From SZAS-18 sp038322235 (GTDB taxonomy: Bacteria; Verrucomicrobiota; Verrucomicrobiia; Chthoniobacterales; SZAS-18), in NCBI GenBank assembly GCA_038322235.1, contig JBBQFQ010000002.1, positions 1 through 64,000 of the forward strand: a stretch of 64,000 nt of DNA. Direction: 5' to 3'. The notes below the pieces were generated by a model. It worked only from the letters and a program-made list of their open reading frames with translations, searched no databases and was not told the origin of the DNA. Of the stretch, positions 17,286 through 24,889 are shown piece after piece (position 1 is the first letter of the stretch; each line of letters begins with the position of its first letter). The position numbers and the translations under genes are program-made.

Positions 17286-18428
17286 CTAGGGAACGCGCGG
17301 GATGCCGAGCCATCCGAGGTACGCGGAAATGCCGTGATCCTCCCTGAATTCCGGCGGAAACGCGCACCGAAAAGCGCCCTCGTTTTCCGCCGCGGCGCGC
17401 AGCCGGGCGACCAAGCCGGATTCATCGCGCGGATCGAAACGGCATTCGGACCGCCGCACCACCTCCGGCAGGCTGCTGGCATCCGCGACGAGCAACGGCG
17501 TCCCCACCGCCATGGCCTCGGCCGGCGGAAGCCCGAATCCCTCCATGAGGGACGGGTAAATGAGCAGCGAGGCGGCGCGGTACAGATCCGGGAGATCCGC
17601 ATGCTCGATCAATCCCGGCATCAAGAGGGCATCTGCGGGGAGCCCGGCCGCGCGGATCGCGCCCGCGACATCGCAAGAGACGTCCGACCGCCCGGTCGGG
17701 ATCCGCCCCGCCAGGACGAGCGGTGGCAGCCAGGGATGGCTCCGGTGCAGGACCGCGTAGGACGAGATCAGAAATTCGACGTTCTTCCGGTAGTCGTAGC
17801 CGCCGAGATAAAGCCAGAATCGCTCCGGCAAACCGAGGCGCTCCCGCAACGCGCTGATTCGCGCCTCGTCGCGGGGCTCGAACGATCGCTCATCGACCCA
17901 GGGAAAGAGGACGCGGATCTGCTCCCGCGGAATTCCGGTCCGCTCCGCGAGATCGGTGGCGGAGAATTCGGAGTCGGTGAGGACCGTCCGCGCCCGCGCG
18001 GCCCAGCGCTCCGTCGCCTCCACGAGCAGGCGCCGGACAACGAACTGGCCGAGGTATTTCCGGAACGTCCGGTAGATGCAATCGTGGAGCGTGACGATCG
18101 ACCGCGCAGGCTGCGCGAGCGCCCAGAAGGGCGAGGGCGAGTGGAAGACCGCGTCCGGAAAATCGCGCTGAGCGCGGGCGGCGAGGCGATTCATCCAGTA
18201 CGGATGGGCCACCAACTCGTGCGGATGCGGAGGCGAGCCCGCGAGGGGCACGAATTCCTCCGGCGTCAGAAGATCCCGCAACGCCGTGAAGCTGGCCGGC
18301 GCGAGCACGCGAAAAGCGAGGTCCGGACGGCGCCGGCGCAGGCCTTCGAGAAGACGCAGCGCGTAGACGCCCTGACCGACGAACGGGTTCGCCAGGCCGA
18401 GTCCGCTGATGACGAGCGACGGTGTCAT
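17286..18428 (-). CDS. Glycosyltransferase family 4
   Basis: GT-B retaining glycosyltransferase of 380 residues. The C-terminal donor domain has L-Y-L-G-G-Y-D-Y-R-K-N and the family signature P-S-L-M-E-G-F-G-L-P-P-A-E-A-M-A with the E-x7-E acidic pair, followed by G-T-P-L-L-V-A-D. The N-terminal acceptor half contains G-Q-G-V-Y-A. It probably transfers a nucleotide-linked hexose or deoxyhexose during polysaccharide assembly. It lies between two FkbM genes on the same strand with short gaps (9 and 57 bp), so the block is one operon. Confidence 0.88.
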   Translation of the reverse strand: MTPSLVISGLGLANPFVGQGVYALRLLEGLRRRRPDLAFRVLAPASFTALRDLLTPEEFVPLAGSPPHPHELVAHPYWMNRLAARAQRDFPDAVFHSPSPFWALAQPARSIVTLHDCIYRTFRKYLGQFVVRRLLVEATERWAARARTVLTDSEFSATDLAERTGIPREQIRVLFPWVDERSFEPRDEARISALRERLGLPERFWLYLGGYDYRKNVEFLISSYAVLHRSHPWLPPLVLAGRIPTGRSDVSCDVAGAIRAAGLPADALLMPGLIEHADLPDLYRAASLLIYPSLMEGFGLPPAEAMAVGTPLLVADASSLPEVVRRSECRFDPRDESGLVARLRAAAENEGAFRCAFPPEFREDHGISAYLGWLGIPRVP

Positions 18429-18437
18429 CGGCGGCCA

Positions 18438-19181
18438 CTAGCGCGGAACGGCGTGCAGAAACCCGGGGACACCCGCGACCTCGCGAGTTTGATAGCCGCG
18501 CGCTTCGAGAAAGTCCGCGCACCGCTCGAAGGTGCGGCTGCCCTCGCGCTCGTGGTAGGCCATGACGAGCAGTTCCGGCCGGTGCCGCTCCAGCACCTTC
18601 ACGGCGCCGCGCAGGGCTTCGATCTCCGCGCCCTCGATGTCCATCTTGATCAAATCCAGCCGCTCGAGGCCGCGACGCTCCGCCCAGAGGTCGAGCGGCA
18701 CGACGGGGACCTGCTCGGCGAAGCGGAGTCTCCCCGCGAGATGGCTGGCCTCCTCGATCGCGCTCATCGCGCCGATCGTCCGGAAAGCGAGGCTCGTCTC
18801 GCGGTCCCAGAGCCCGAGTTCCGAAACGTCCGCGCGCTCGGGACCGAGGCCGTTCCGGCGGAGATTTCGCGTGAGCAGGATGCGCTGGCGGTGCGAGGGC
18901 TCGAAGCAATGCACCCGGACGGCGGGAAACCGGTGGCTCGCGGCCACCGCAAACAGACCCGTCGCGGCGCCTGCATCCAGGACCGCACGGATGGTCGCGG
19001 GCTCCCGCTGCACGGCGGCAAAATACGGTAGAATCTCCTCGTCAAAACCCGCCTGCGACTCATTCACCCACCACACGGAGCGATGAAATGTCAGCCGGTG
19101 GCCGTCGAAGACGACATCGAGGGTGCGCGGGGTGAGACGCGCCTCCGCCAGGCGGAGCGTATTTTTGAGCAGGTCGAGCAT
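18438..19181 (-). CDS. FkbM family methyltransferase (variant SAM loop)
   Basis: Protein of 247 residues with V-L-D-A-G-A-A-T-G (67-75), C-F-E-P-S-H and L-I-K-M-D-I-E-G-A-E. The SAM loop reads G-A-A-T-G rather than the G-A-N-x-G seen in the neighbouring FkbM proteins. That is still compatible with SAM binding but marks a separate subgroup. It follows the flippase gene by 30 bp in the same transcription unit. Confidence 0.82.
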   Translation of the reverse strand: MLDLLKNTLRLAEARLTPRTLDVVFDGHRLTFHRSVWWVNESQAGFDEEILPYFAAVQREPATIRAVLDAGAATGLFAVAASHRFPAVRVHCFEPSHRQRILLTRNLRRNGLGPERADVSELGLWDRETSLAFRTIGAMSAIEEASHLAGRLRFAEQVPVVPLDLWAERRGLERLDLIKMDIEGAEIEALRGAVKVLERHRPELLVMAYHEREGSRTFERCADFLEARGYQTREVAGVPGFLHAVPR

Positions 19182-19211
19182 GGCGGCAGTCGGGACTTCG
19201 GAGCCTGTACC

Positions 19212-20576
19212 CTACTCGCGGAGCTCGCGCCAGCAGCGCACGGGAATCCACCAATACGTGACGGCCGATTGCGCGAGGAGCGGAGCGGCGAGAATGCCGG
19301 CGACCCCGAAAGTGCGGCCCAAGGCGAACGCGAGCGCGAGCGTCAGGATTCCGCTGAAGAGATAGACGCGGAGATGCGGAAAGCGGTTCGCGGTCTGGAT
19401 GATCGCGGAGTGAAATCCGACGATGAAATCGAGTCCGAGCATGAGCAGCAGCGCGCCGAGCAGCGGGAGCGGCAGGAGCGGAGTGCGCGAATGCAGCAGC
19501 TCGAGCGCCCACGGCCCGGCGAGCAGGATCCCCGCCGCGCCCGCCGCATAGGTCGCGAGACACCGCGGCAGCGCCGAGCGGGCGAGATGGATCGCCGAGT
19601 CGCGGTCTCGCGCCGCGCGCGCCGTGCTGATGCCGGGCAGGCGCACATTAAACCACACGGCTGAGAGACCGTGGACGACGGCGGCGAGCCGGAAGCTCAG
19701 GCCGAATGAAGCCGTGGTCGCCAGATCCGTGACGATCCCGCAGACGAGGGTCGTGCCGTAGTTTGAGCAATAGGAGCCGAAGGAGATCGCAAGCGAGCGC
19801 CACGTCGAGGGCCAGAGGTCGGCGATCGCGATCGGCTGCGGCGCCGCGCCGCGCAGCTCCGGGTGCTTCGCGAGCGTCAGGCCGCGGGCCAGGGCAAAGG
19901 TCACGGCCGCGAGCGCGAGCTGGCCAAGGGCGAGCGACATCGTCCCGGCGCCGAGCAGCAGGCCGGTCGCGGCCACCGCGTAGTTCGCGACGAGTCCCGC
20001 CAGCAAGGCTCGCTGGGCGTGGCGGACATTCCCAAGGCCGTTCAGAAACTGCGGCCAGTAGAGCCCGAGAATCGCGAGTCCGCTGGCCGCGGTGAACACG
20101 GCGTAGGCGGCGTATTCCTCGCCATGGGCCCCGGGCAGCGGACGGACCTTCGCCACGACGATCCACGCCCCGATCGTCCCCATGAAGCCGATCACCCCGA
20201 GGGCGATCCGAAAATAGACGCGCCGCGCCAGGCCGAGCAAACCGGACAGTCCGGCGAGATTCGGCCCCGCGCCCTTGAGGACCGGTCGATCGACACTCAA
20301 GCCGGTCCGCGGCACTTCCGGCACGCCGGCGAGGAAGAAGCTGGCGGTGCGACCGATGATTGGACCCAGTCCGAGTTCGGCGAACGAGCAAAGCTCGCCA
20401 ATGGAAGTGAACAGATACCAGAGTCCCATCTCGGCCGGAGTGAGCGAGCGGAGTGCGAGCGGCAGGACAAGCAGGAAGCCACCCGCGCGCAGGGCGGTGA
20501 CCGCGAACGACCACCCGACCGACGATTGCCAGACGCGGTGAAAGAGCTTCGAGAACATCGGTTTGGCGGAGCTCAT
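19212..20576 (-). CDS. Wzx-like polysaccharide flippase (MOP superfamily)
   Basis: Membrane protein of 454 residues with about 12 to 14 hydrophobic segments. An early F-A-V-T-A-L-R-A-G-G-F-L-L-V-L-P motif and S-L-T-P-A-E-M-G-L-W-Y-L-F resemble the start of polysaccharide transporters of the MATE/MOP group. It should flip lipid-linked glycan units to the periplasm, feeding the polymerase-like protein encoded at 11190. ATG 20576 is used; ATG at 20558 (M-F-S-K-L-F) is a possible alternative. Confidence 0.78.
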   Translation of the reverse strand: MSSAKPMFSKLFHRVWQSSVGWSFAVTALRAGGFLLVLPLALRSLTPAEMGLWYLFTSIGELCSFAELGLGPIIGRTASFFLAGVPEVPRTGLSVDRPVLKGAGPNLAGLSGLLGLARRVYFRIALGVIGFMGTIGAWIVVAKVRPLPGAHGEEYAAYAVFTAASGLAILGLYWPQFLNGLGNVRHAQRALLAGLVANYAVAATGLLLGAGTMSLALGQLALAAVTFALARGLTLAKHPELRGAAPQPIAIADLWPSTWRSLAISFGSYCSNYGTTLVCGIVTDLATTASFGLSFRLAAVVHGLSAVWFNVRLPGISTARAARDRDSAIHLARSALPRCLATYAAGAAGILLAGPWALELLHSRTPLLPLPLLGALLLMLGLDFIVGFHSAIIQTANRFPHLRVYLFSGILTLALAFALGRTFGVAGILAAPLLAQSAVTYWWIPVRCWRELRE

Positions 20577-20601
20577 TCGTCCCGCGAAACCGGCGCTCCC
20601 G

Positions 20602-21858
20602 CTAGCGTCGATTTTCCGGGCGGCCCCGCGGGCGATTGTCCCGGACCACCAGCTGGGAGCCTTTCGGCAACTGGAACTTGGCCCCGCGCGCCACCCGGTT
20701 CCTCGCGATCAAGCCGCGGGCGGCCGGGCCCGTCTCGAGCAAGACGCCGTCGTGGTTGCCGATGAGGACGTTGTCCGTCACGCGCAGGCCTTGCACCTTC
20801 GCGGTGTCGAACTTGAGGATCGCGCCAGGCTCACGGGCGAGCAGCTCCACGCGATTTCGGGCGATGACGACGCGTTCGTACCGGCCGGACCCATTGGCGA
20901 GAAAGCCAAACTTCCACAGGCGCGTGAAGACATTCCCGGTCATTCGCACCCGCGCATAGTCGTGCGTATCGATCACCACGCCGGCGGCCATGCCGTCGAC
21001 CCGATTGTCCTCGATTTCGAATCCTTGCCAGCCGCCGGCGCCAAAGGCCGCTGAACTTGGCGGGCCACCCACTCCCGTCACCCGGCAGCGGCGAATGCCT
21101 CCCGTGAGGCAACCGCCGGTCTGGTCGAAGGCCGCGATCGACGTGGCGTAACCGTAATGGCGATCTACCCAGACCCGCACGATCTCGGCCCGGTGCGGTT
21201 TCAGCGCGGTGCCTCCCATCGAGTAGATGGTGACCGGGAAGCCCTCGCCGGGGCGCGAATAGGTGTTGCGGACGTGCACATTTTCGATGCGCCCGTCGCG
21301 GGAGAAAAGTCGCACCGCATCGATCCAGCTGGGCGCGCCGAGCCGATAGGCTGACTGACCGTCGCGGTTACCGTCGATCGCCAGATCCCGCACGCAGGCC
21401 CGGTCCTGCAGCCTTGCCGCCCCGCCGAAGTCGTAGCGTCCGATGATGAGGGCGCCGTCATCCGGCTTGGTCAGGACGCCGTCAGCCAGCTGCAACGTGG
21501 TGCGCCTCGGCCCGGCTCCCGAGACGGTCCAGCCGCTTTTCACATCGATGGTCGTGCGCGTGACGAAAGTTCCGGGCCCGAAACGTACGCGAACCCGGCC
21601 CTCGGGAATGCGTGCTAGCGCCGCGGCCAGTCGCTCAGGCGTCGAGCCGTCAAGCGGGTCGTTCACCGCGCCGCTGCCCTCCCGGCCGTCCGGGCGCAAC
21701 GAGATGTGCCAGGTCTCCGCGGCGAACGCGGGCTGCAGCCATCCCGCGAAGAGAACGAACACGCTGGAAACTCGGACGAACAGCACGGAGCAACATACAC
21801 CCGGGAGAAAGGCCGAAAGCGAGGAGTGGCTCGCGGCAACTGGCCGCGTTGACGGCAC
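20602..21858 (-). CDS. Secreted right-handed parallel beta-helix protein
   Basis: Up to 418 residues. A hydrophobic signal segment ends A-F-A-A-E at about 44-48, then repeated strands of the parallel beta-helix type follow, such as I-E-N-V-H-V-R-N and F-E-I-E-D-N-R-V-D-G with regular asparagines. This suggests a periplasmic or secreted polysaccharide lyase, hydrolase or epimerase acting on the locus product. No catalytic set can be assigned by eye. GTG 21858 gives an unusually long n-region; GTG 21786 would give a standard 22-residue signal peptide. The 5' end faces the 42-bp-register repeat region. Confidence 0.72.
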   Translation of the reverse strand: MPSTRPVAASHSSLSAFLPGVCCSVLFVRVSSVFVLFAGWLQPAFAAETWHISLRPDGREGSGAVNDPLDGSTPERLAAALARIPEGRVRVRFGPGTFVTRTTIDVKSGWTVSGAGPRRTTLQLADGVLTKPDDGALIIGRYDFGGAARLQDRACVRDLAIDGNRDGQSAYRLGAPSWIDAVRLFSRDGRIENVHVRNTYSRPGEGFPVTIYSMGGTALKPHRAEIVRVWVDRHYGYATSIAAFDQTGGCLTGGIRRCRVTGVGGPPSSAAFGAGGWQGFEIEDNRVDGMAAGVVIDTHDYARVRMTGNVFTRLWKFGFLANGSGRYERVVIARNRVELLAREPGAILKFDTAKVQGLRVTDNVLIGNHDGVLLETGPAARGLIARNRVARGAKFQLPKGSQLVVRDNRPRGRPENRR

Positions 21859-21898
21859 GGGTCCCTTCCATCGCTGGAATTTCCGGATGAGAGCCGCG

Positions 21899-22600
21899 TT
21901 TTCATGGGATCACCGCACCATCAATCGCCCGTATTTTCGCAACGCGGGGCGCCGGTCGGTCATTTGCTGGTACGCCGATCCGAGTCAATTCGGGGGGATC
22001 ACGATTTACAAGGATCGCCGTTCCATCGATTACCGGCGTCACCGCATCCGCTGACGACTCGCGCGTGTCGTGATCGGGCGTTCGGCAATTCACTGGTATG
22101 TCCGGACCATCAATAACGGGGAATCAACAATTTACTGGACCTTTCATTCCAGTAATAGCACCGCAAACGGGATAAGCTGATGTCGGCATCCTCCAAATGC
22201 CTAAGAACCGACCGATTACTGGCATGTGTATCCTATCACTCTTGACGGGATCACGCTGTTCATAGGATGCGGATCCCAGTTTAAGGGCACTACGGTGAAG
22301 AGCAGCAGTCGAACGGTGCAATTGATAGGTCGAACATTCCAGCAAAAGAGATTTTCGCTTCGATTGATAGGATGGCGGCTCCAGTAAAAACATGAACGCA
22401 AGCTTGAGAAGGGTCCGCCGGTGCTTTGCAGAGCAACTCGCCGACTATTACTCGGACGGCCAGTCCAGCTTTGCCTTTCGTTACCTCAACCGATAGGAGC
22501 GCGACTCCAGCTTAAGGCCCCTGGTGTGCTAATGATAGGAGCGGCAATCCATGATTGCGGCATGTTCGCCTCATTGCCGGGAGGGACATCCCAGCAGTTC
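21899..22600. repeat. Two-armed array of a degenerate ~27-bp motif on a 42-bp register
   Basis: This 785-bp gene-free stretch holds at least 14 copies of a motif approximated by ATTGATRGGA, then about 7 variable bases, then TCCAGTAAA. On the right arm it reads on the plus strand, starting at 22258, 22321, 22363, 22405 (weak), 22447, 22489, 22531 and 22573. On the left arm it reads on the minus strand, with high ends at 21924, 21988, 22030, 22114, 22156, 22198 and 22240. Steps are 42 bp or multiples of 21 (63, 84), except 64 for the outermost left copy. The arms diverge from a centre near 22249. Composition is lower in GC than neighbouring genes. No open frame spans it. It could be transposase or recombinase binding ends of a deleted element, or an extended regulatory region. 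Confidence 0.8.
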
Positions 22601-22643
22601 CTCCGCCGTTGACATTTTTCGCGCGGCCGAGGACGTTCTCCCC

Positions 22644-22976
22644 ATGCTGAAGCCCGCGGAGAGCAAACTCCTGAGCCAAAAACGGGAACAGGCGCTGATC
22701 AAAGCGCTGAGCGAAACCACGCGTCTGGCGGTCCTGCGCCTGCTGAGCGACGGGCAGCCTTGGACGGTGACGCAGCTCTCCCTGGAGTTCCACCGTCCGC
22801 TCGACGCCATGGCCCGGCACCTGCGCATCCTCCGGGATTACGGCGCCCTCGAGGTTGTGTCGTTCGAAGAGATGGACGGTCGCCTCGTCCACTACCGTCT
22901 GAACGCGGCCTTCCTCAAGACGTTGCCCGACGGAGCGAAGCTGCTCGACTTCGGCCCGGTGCTGTTTCGCATCTAG
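22644..22976 (+). CDS. ArsR-type winged-helix transcriptional regulator
   Basis: Protein of 110 residues with A-L-S-E-T-T-R-L-A-V-L-R-L-L (about 18-31), a recognition-helix region F-H-R-P-L-D-A-M-A-R-H-L-R-I-L (46-60) and a wing with H-Y-R-L-N. The fold matches ArsR/SmtB repressors, but no metal-binding cysteine cluster is present, so the signal is unknown. ATG 22644 follows a GAGGA about 10 bp upstream. The promoter region is the repeat array ending near 22600, which makes this regulator a candidate to act at the array. Confidence 0.78.
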   Translation: MLKPAESKLLSQKREQALIKALSETTRLAVLRLLSDGQPWTVTQLSLEFHRPLDAMARHLRILRDYGALEVVSFEEMDGRLVHYRLNAAFLKTLPDGAKLLDFGPVLFRI

Positions 22977-23007
22977 TGGTCCGACAGACGTGATCTGGTG
23001 GATGATT

Positions 23008-23087
23008 TTTGGCGGCTGGCAAGACGCGAGCGAAGGGGGATAGCCGCTGCGATATCCACCGAGCGAGCAACGCTGGCAGCCGCCAAA
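23008..23087. repeat. Large imperfect inverted repeat (hairpin-forming)
   Basis: The left arm begins TTTGGCGGCTGGCA at 23008 and the right arm ends TGGCAGCCGCCAAA at 23087. Pairing continues imperfectly through GAGCGAAGG against CGAGCGAGC and GGATAGC against GATATCC, giving a stem of about 35 bp with bulges around a loop at 23043-23050. It sits in the 252-bp gap between the convergent ArsR and selO genes. It may act as a bidirectional terminator or be a REP/MITE-like element; there is no T-run to settle it. Confidence 0.55.
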
Positions 23088-23228
23088 GGGACGCTGCGGA
23101 GATCGTAGCGTCCACTTCTGCCTGAGAAACGCCTCCGCTCCGTCCGGAGACCGCTGGCCCCGGATCGAAGGCGAGAGTTGAACGCGACCTCCCCCAGCTG
23201 CGCCGGAGCGAGGCCCGGAAACCGTCGC

Positions 23229-24683
23229 TCAGGTGCCGCAATACGTTCGATAGTCTCGGCCTTCCGGGCCTGGAGCGAGGGTATAGGCCACCGGTGCGCG
23301 ATCGTGTTCGAAGGGATGGACGAGGACCGCCAGGAGATCGTGCAGGATGCTGAAATCGTCTCGCTCCACGGCGGCGATCAGGGCTTGCTCGACCTGGTGG
23401 TTGCGGGGAATGACGGCAGGGTTGCGGCCGCGGCGGAGAGCCAGGGATTCCGCCGCCGTGAGGGGCTGAGCCGTCAGGCGGGTCCGCCAGCGGACCCACC
23501 AGGCTTGAAATTCCGAATCCACCTGAGGCGGCTCCCCGACCCCGCTCAACGCCGCAAACGTGTTGGTGAAGTCCGCCTGCGTGCGGTGCATCCATTGAAG
23601 CAGATCGCTGATGAGGACGGAGTCGTCCGCCGCGGCGTTGCCCAGGCCCAGCTTGGCGCGCATGCCGGCCAGCCAGTGTTCGTCGAACCTTTCCCGGAAG
23701 CGGTCCAGCGCCGCCTGGGCCAGCTCGATCGCCCGTTCCTCCTCCGCGTGCAGCAGCGGCAGCATCGACTCAGCCAGGCGGGTCAGGTTCCAATGCGCGA
23801 TGAGTGGCTGGCGGCCGTAAGCATAGCGACCGGCGCTGTCGATCGAACTGAAGACCTTGGCCGGATGATAGACATCCAGAAACGCGCACGGACCGTAGTC
23901 GATTGTCTCGCCCGAGAGCGCCATGTTGTCGGTGTTCATGACACCGTGGACGAACCCGACCAGCTGCCAGCGGGCGATCAGCGCGGCCTGCCGTTCGATG
24001 ACCGCGGCGAGCAGCGCGAGGTGTGGCTGCTCCGCCTCCTCCAGCTCCGGGAAATGCCGCTTCCGGGTGTATTCCGCCAGAGCTGCCAGATCGGCCCGGT
24101 TTCCCCGCGCCGCCGCCCACTCGAACGTGCCGACGCGGACGTGGCTGGCCGCGATGCGGGTGAGCACCGCCCCGGGGAGCGACGTCTCGCGAAAGACCGG
24201 CTCCCCCGTGGTCGCCACGGCCAGACTGCGCGTGGTCGGAATCCCGAGGGCGTGCATGGCTTCGCTGATGAGGTATTCGCGCAACATCGGTCCCAGCGCC
24301 GCCCGGCCGTCGCCACGGCGCGAGAACGGCGTCTGGCCGGAACCCTTCAGCTGCACGTCGAAACGCCGTCCGTCCGGCGTGATCTGCTCGCCCAGCAAAA
24401 TGGCGCGACCGTCGCCGAGCGTGGTGAAACTCCCGAACTGATGTCCCGCATACGCCTGCGCCAGCGGTTGCGCGCCTGGAGGCAGGACCGTTCCGGTAAA
24501 GACCGCCGCGCTTTCTGGACGCTCCAACTCCAACCCGTCCAACCCGAGCGCTCCCGCCAGGTCCCGATTGAAAACCACCAGCTTCGATCCGCGCACCGGC
24601 ACCGGCCGGGCGGCCAGATGGAAGAGCGCAGGCAGAGCAGCGTAGGTGTGTTCCAGGTGCCAGCCGGCGTTCGGTGGGGACAT
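23229..24683 (-). CDS. selO: Protein adenylyltransferase SelO (YdiU/UPF0061)
   Basis: Pseudokinase-fold protein of 484 residues that transfers AMP to Ser, Thr or Tyr of target proteins. Visible elements are A-Y-A-G-H-Q-F-G near the N-terminus, the nucleotide loop V-Q-L-K-G-S-G-Q-T-P-F-S-R-R-G-D-G-R, and the catalytic loop H-G-V-M-N-T-D-N-M followed by the metal Asp in D-Y-G-P. Length and order match bacterial SelO. The C-terminus ends Y-C-G-T, so a cysteine is kept close to the end, where a redox pair or selenocysteine occurs in some relatives. No redox partner cysteine lies within three residues. Confidence 0.9.
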   Translation of the reverse strand: MSPPNAGWHLEHTYAALPALFHLAARPVPVRGSKLVVFNRDLAGALGLDGLELERPESAAVFTGTVLPPGAQPLAQAYAGHQFGSFTTLGDGRAILLGEQITPDGRRFDVQLKGSGQTPFSRRGDGRAALGPMLREYLISEAMHALGIPTTRSLAVATTGEPVFRETSLPGAVLTRIAASHVRVGTFEWAAARGNRADLAALAEYTRKRHFPELEEAEQPHLALLAAVIERQAALIARWQLVGFVHGVMNTDNMALSGETIDYGPCAFLDVYHPAKVFSSIDSAGRYAYGRQPLIAHWNLTRLAESMLPLLHAEEERAIELAQAALDRFRERFDEHWLAGMRAKLGLGNAAADDSVLISDLLQWMHRTQADFTNTFAALSGVGEPPQVDSEFQAWWVRWRTRLTAQPLTAAESLALRRGRNPAVIPRNHQVEQALIAAVERDDFSILHDLLAVLVHPFEHDRAPVAYTLAPGPEGRDYRTYCGT

Positions 24684-24704
24684 GGGGCCTCGTTTCGCCC
24701 AGAA

Positions 24705-24824
24705 TCAGGCGAAGCGCGATAGCTCATCGAGATACGTTCGCGACGAGACCGGAACAGGCTGTCTCCGCCGCCGCTCAGCCCGTAACATTTCCCAGGCGAT
24801 GAGTGCGACGATCAGGCAGGTCAT
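24705..24824 (-). CDS. Putative small single-span membrane protein upstream of selO
   Basis: A short minus-strand frame encodes about 39 residues: a hydrophobic run L-I-V-A-L-I-A-W-E-M-L, a basic patch R-A-E-R-R-R-R-Q, and a tail ending Y-L-D-E-L-S-R-F-A. It ends 21 bp before the selO start on the same strand. Hydrophobic residues continue upstream of ATG 24824, so the start may be TTG 24827 or a CTG further up. It looks like a real membrane-anchored peptide, but no ribosome-binding site is obvious and no homologue is recognised, so confidence is low. Confidence 0.3.
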   Translation of the reverse strand: MTCLIVALIAWEMLRAERRRRQPVPVSSRTYLDELSRFA

Positions 24825-24889
24825 CAAGATCAGGCCGAGGGTGGACTCAACTCATGAATCGTGGGCGCCTGACCCCAGCGATTCGGCCG

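Noticed and set aside
17187..19031. Plus-strand open frame of 614 aa across the GT4 and FkbM genes
   Set aside because: It is a charged, low-complexity translation with no family signature, opposite to two well-supported genes.
22124..22393. Small minus-strand open frame (89 aa) inside the repeat array
   Set aside because: It is built only from repeat units, has no ribosome-binding site or similarity, and is covered by the array explanation.
21899..22600. CRISPR array
   Set aside because: Units are degenerate, occur in both orientations, have 14-bp intervals rather than 30-40-bp unique spacers, and no cas genes are near.
21899..22600. Protein-coding 14-residue repeats, suggested by 42 being a multiple of 3
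   Set aside because: Stops interrupt the arms, the orientation flips at the centre, and no single frame spans the array; a DNA-level motif explains more.
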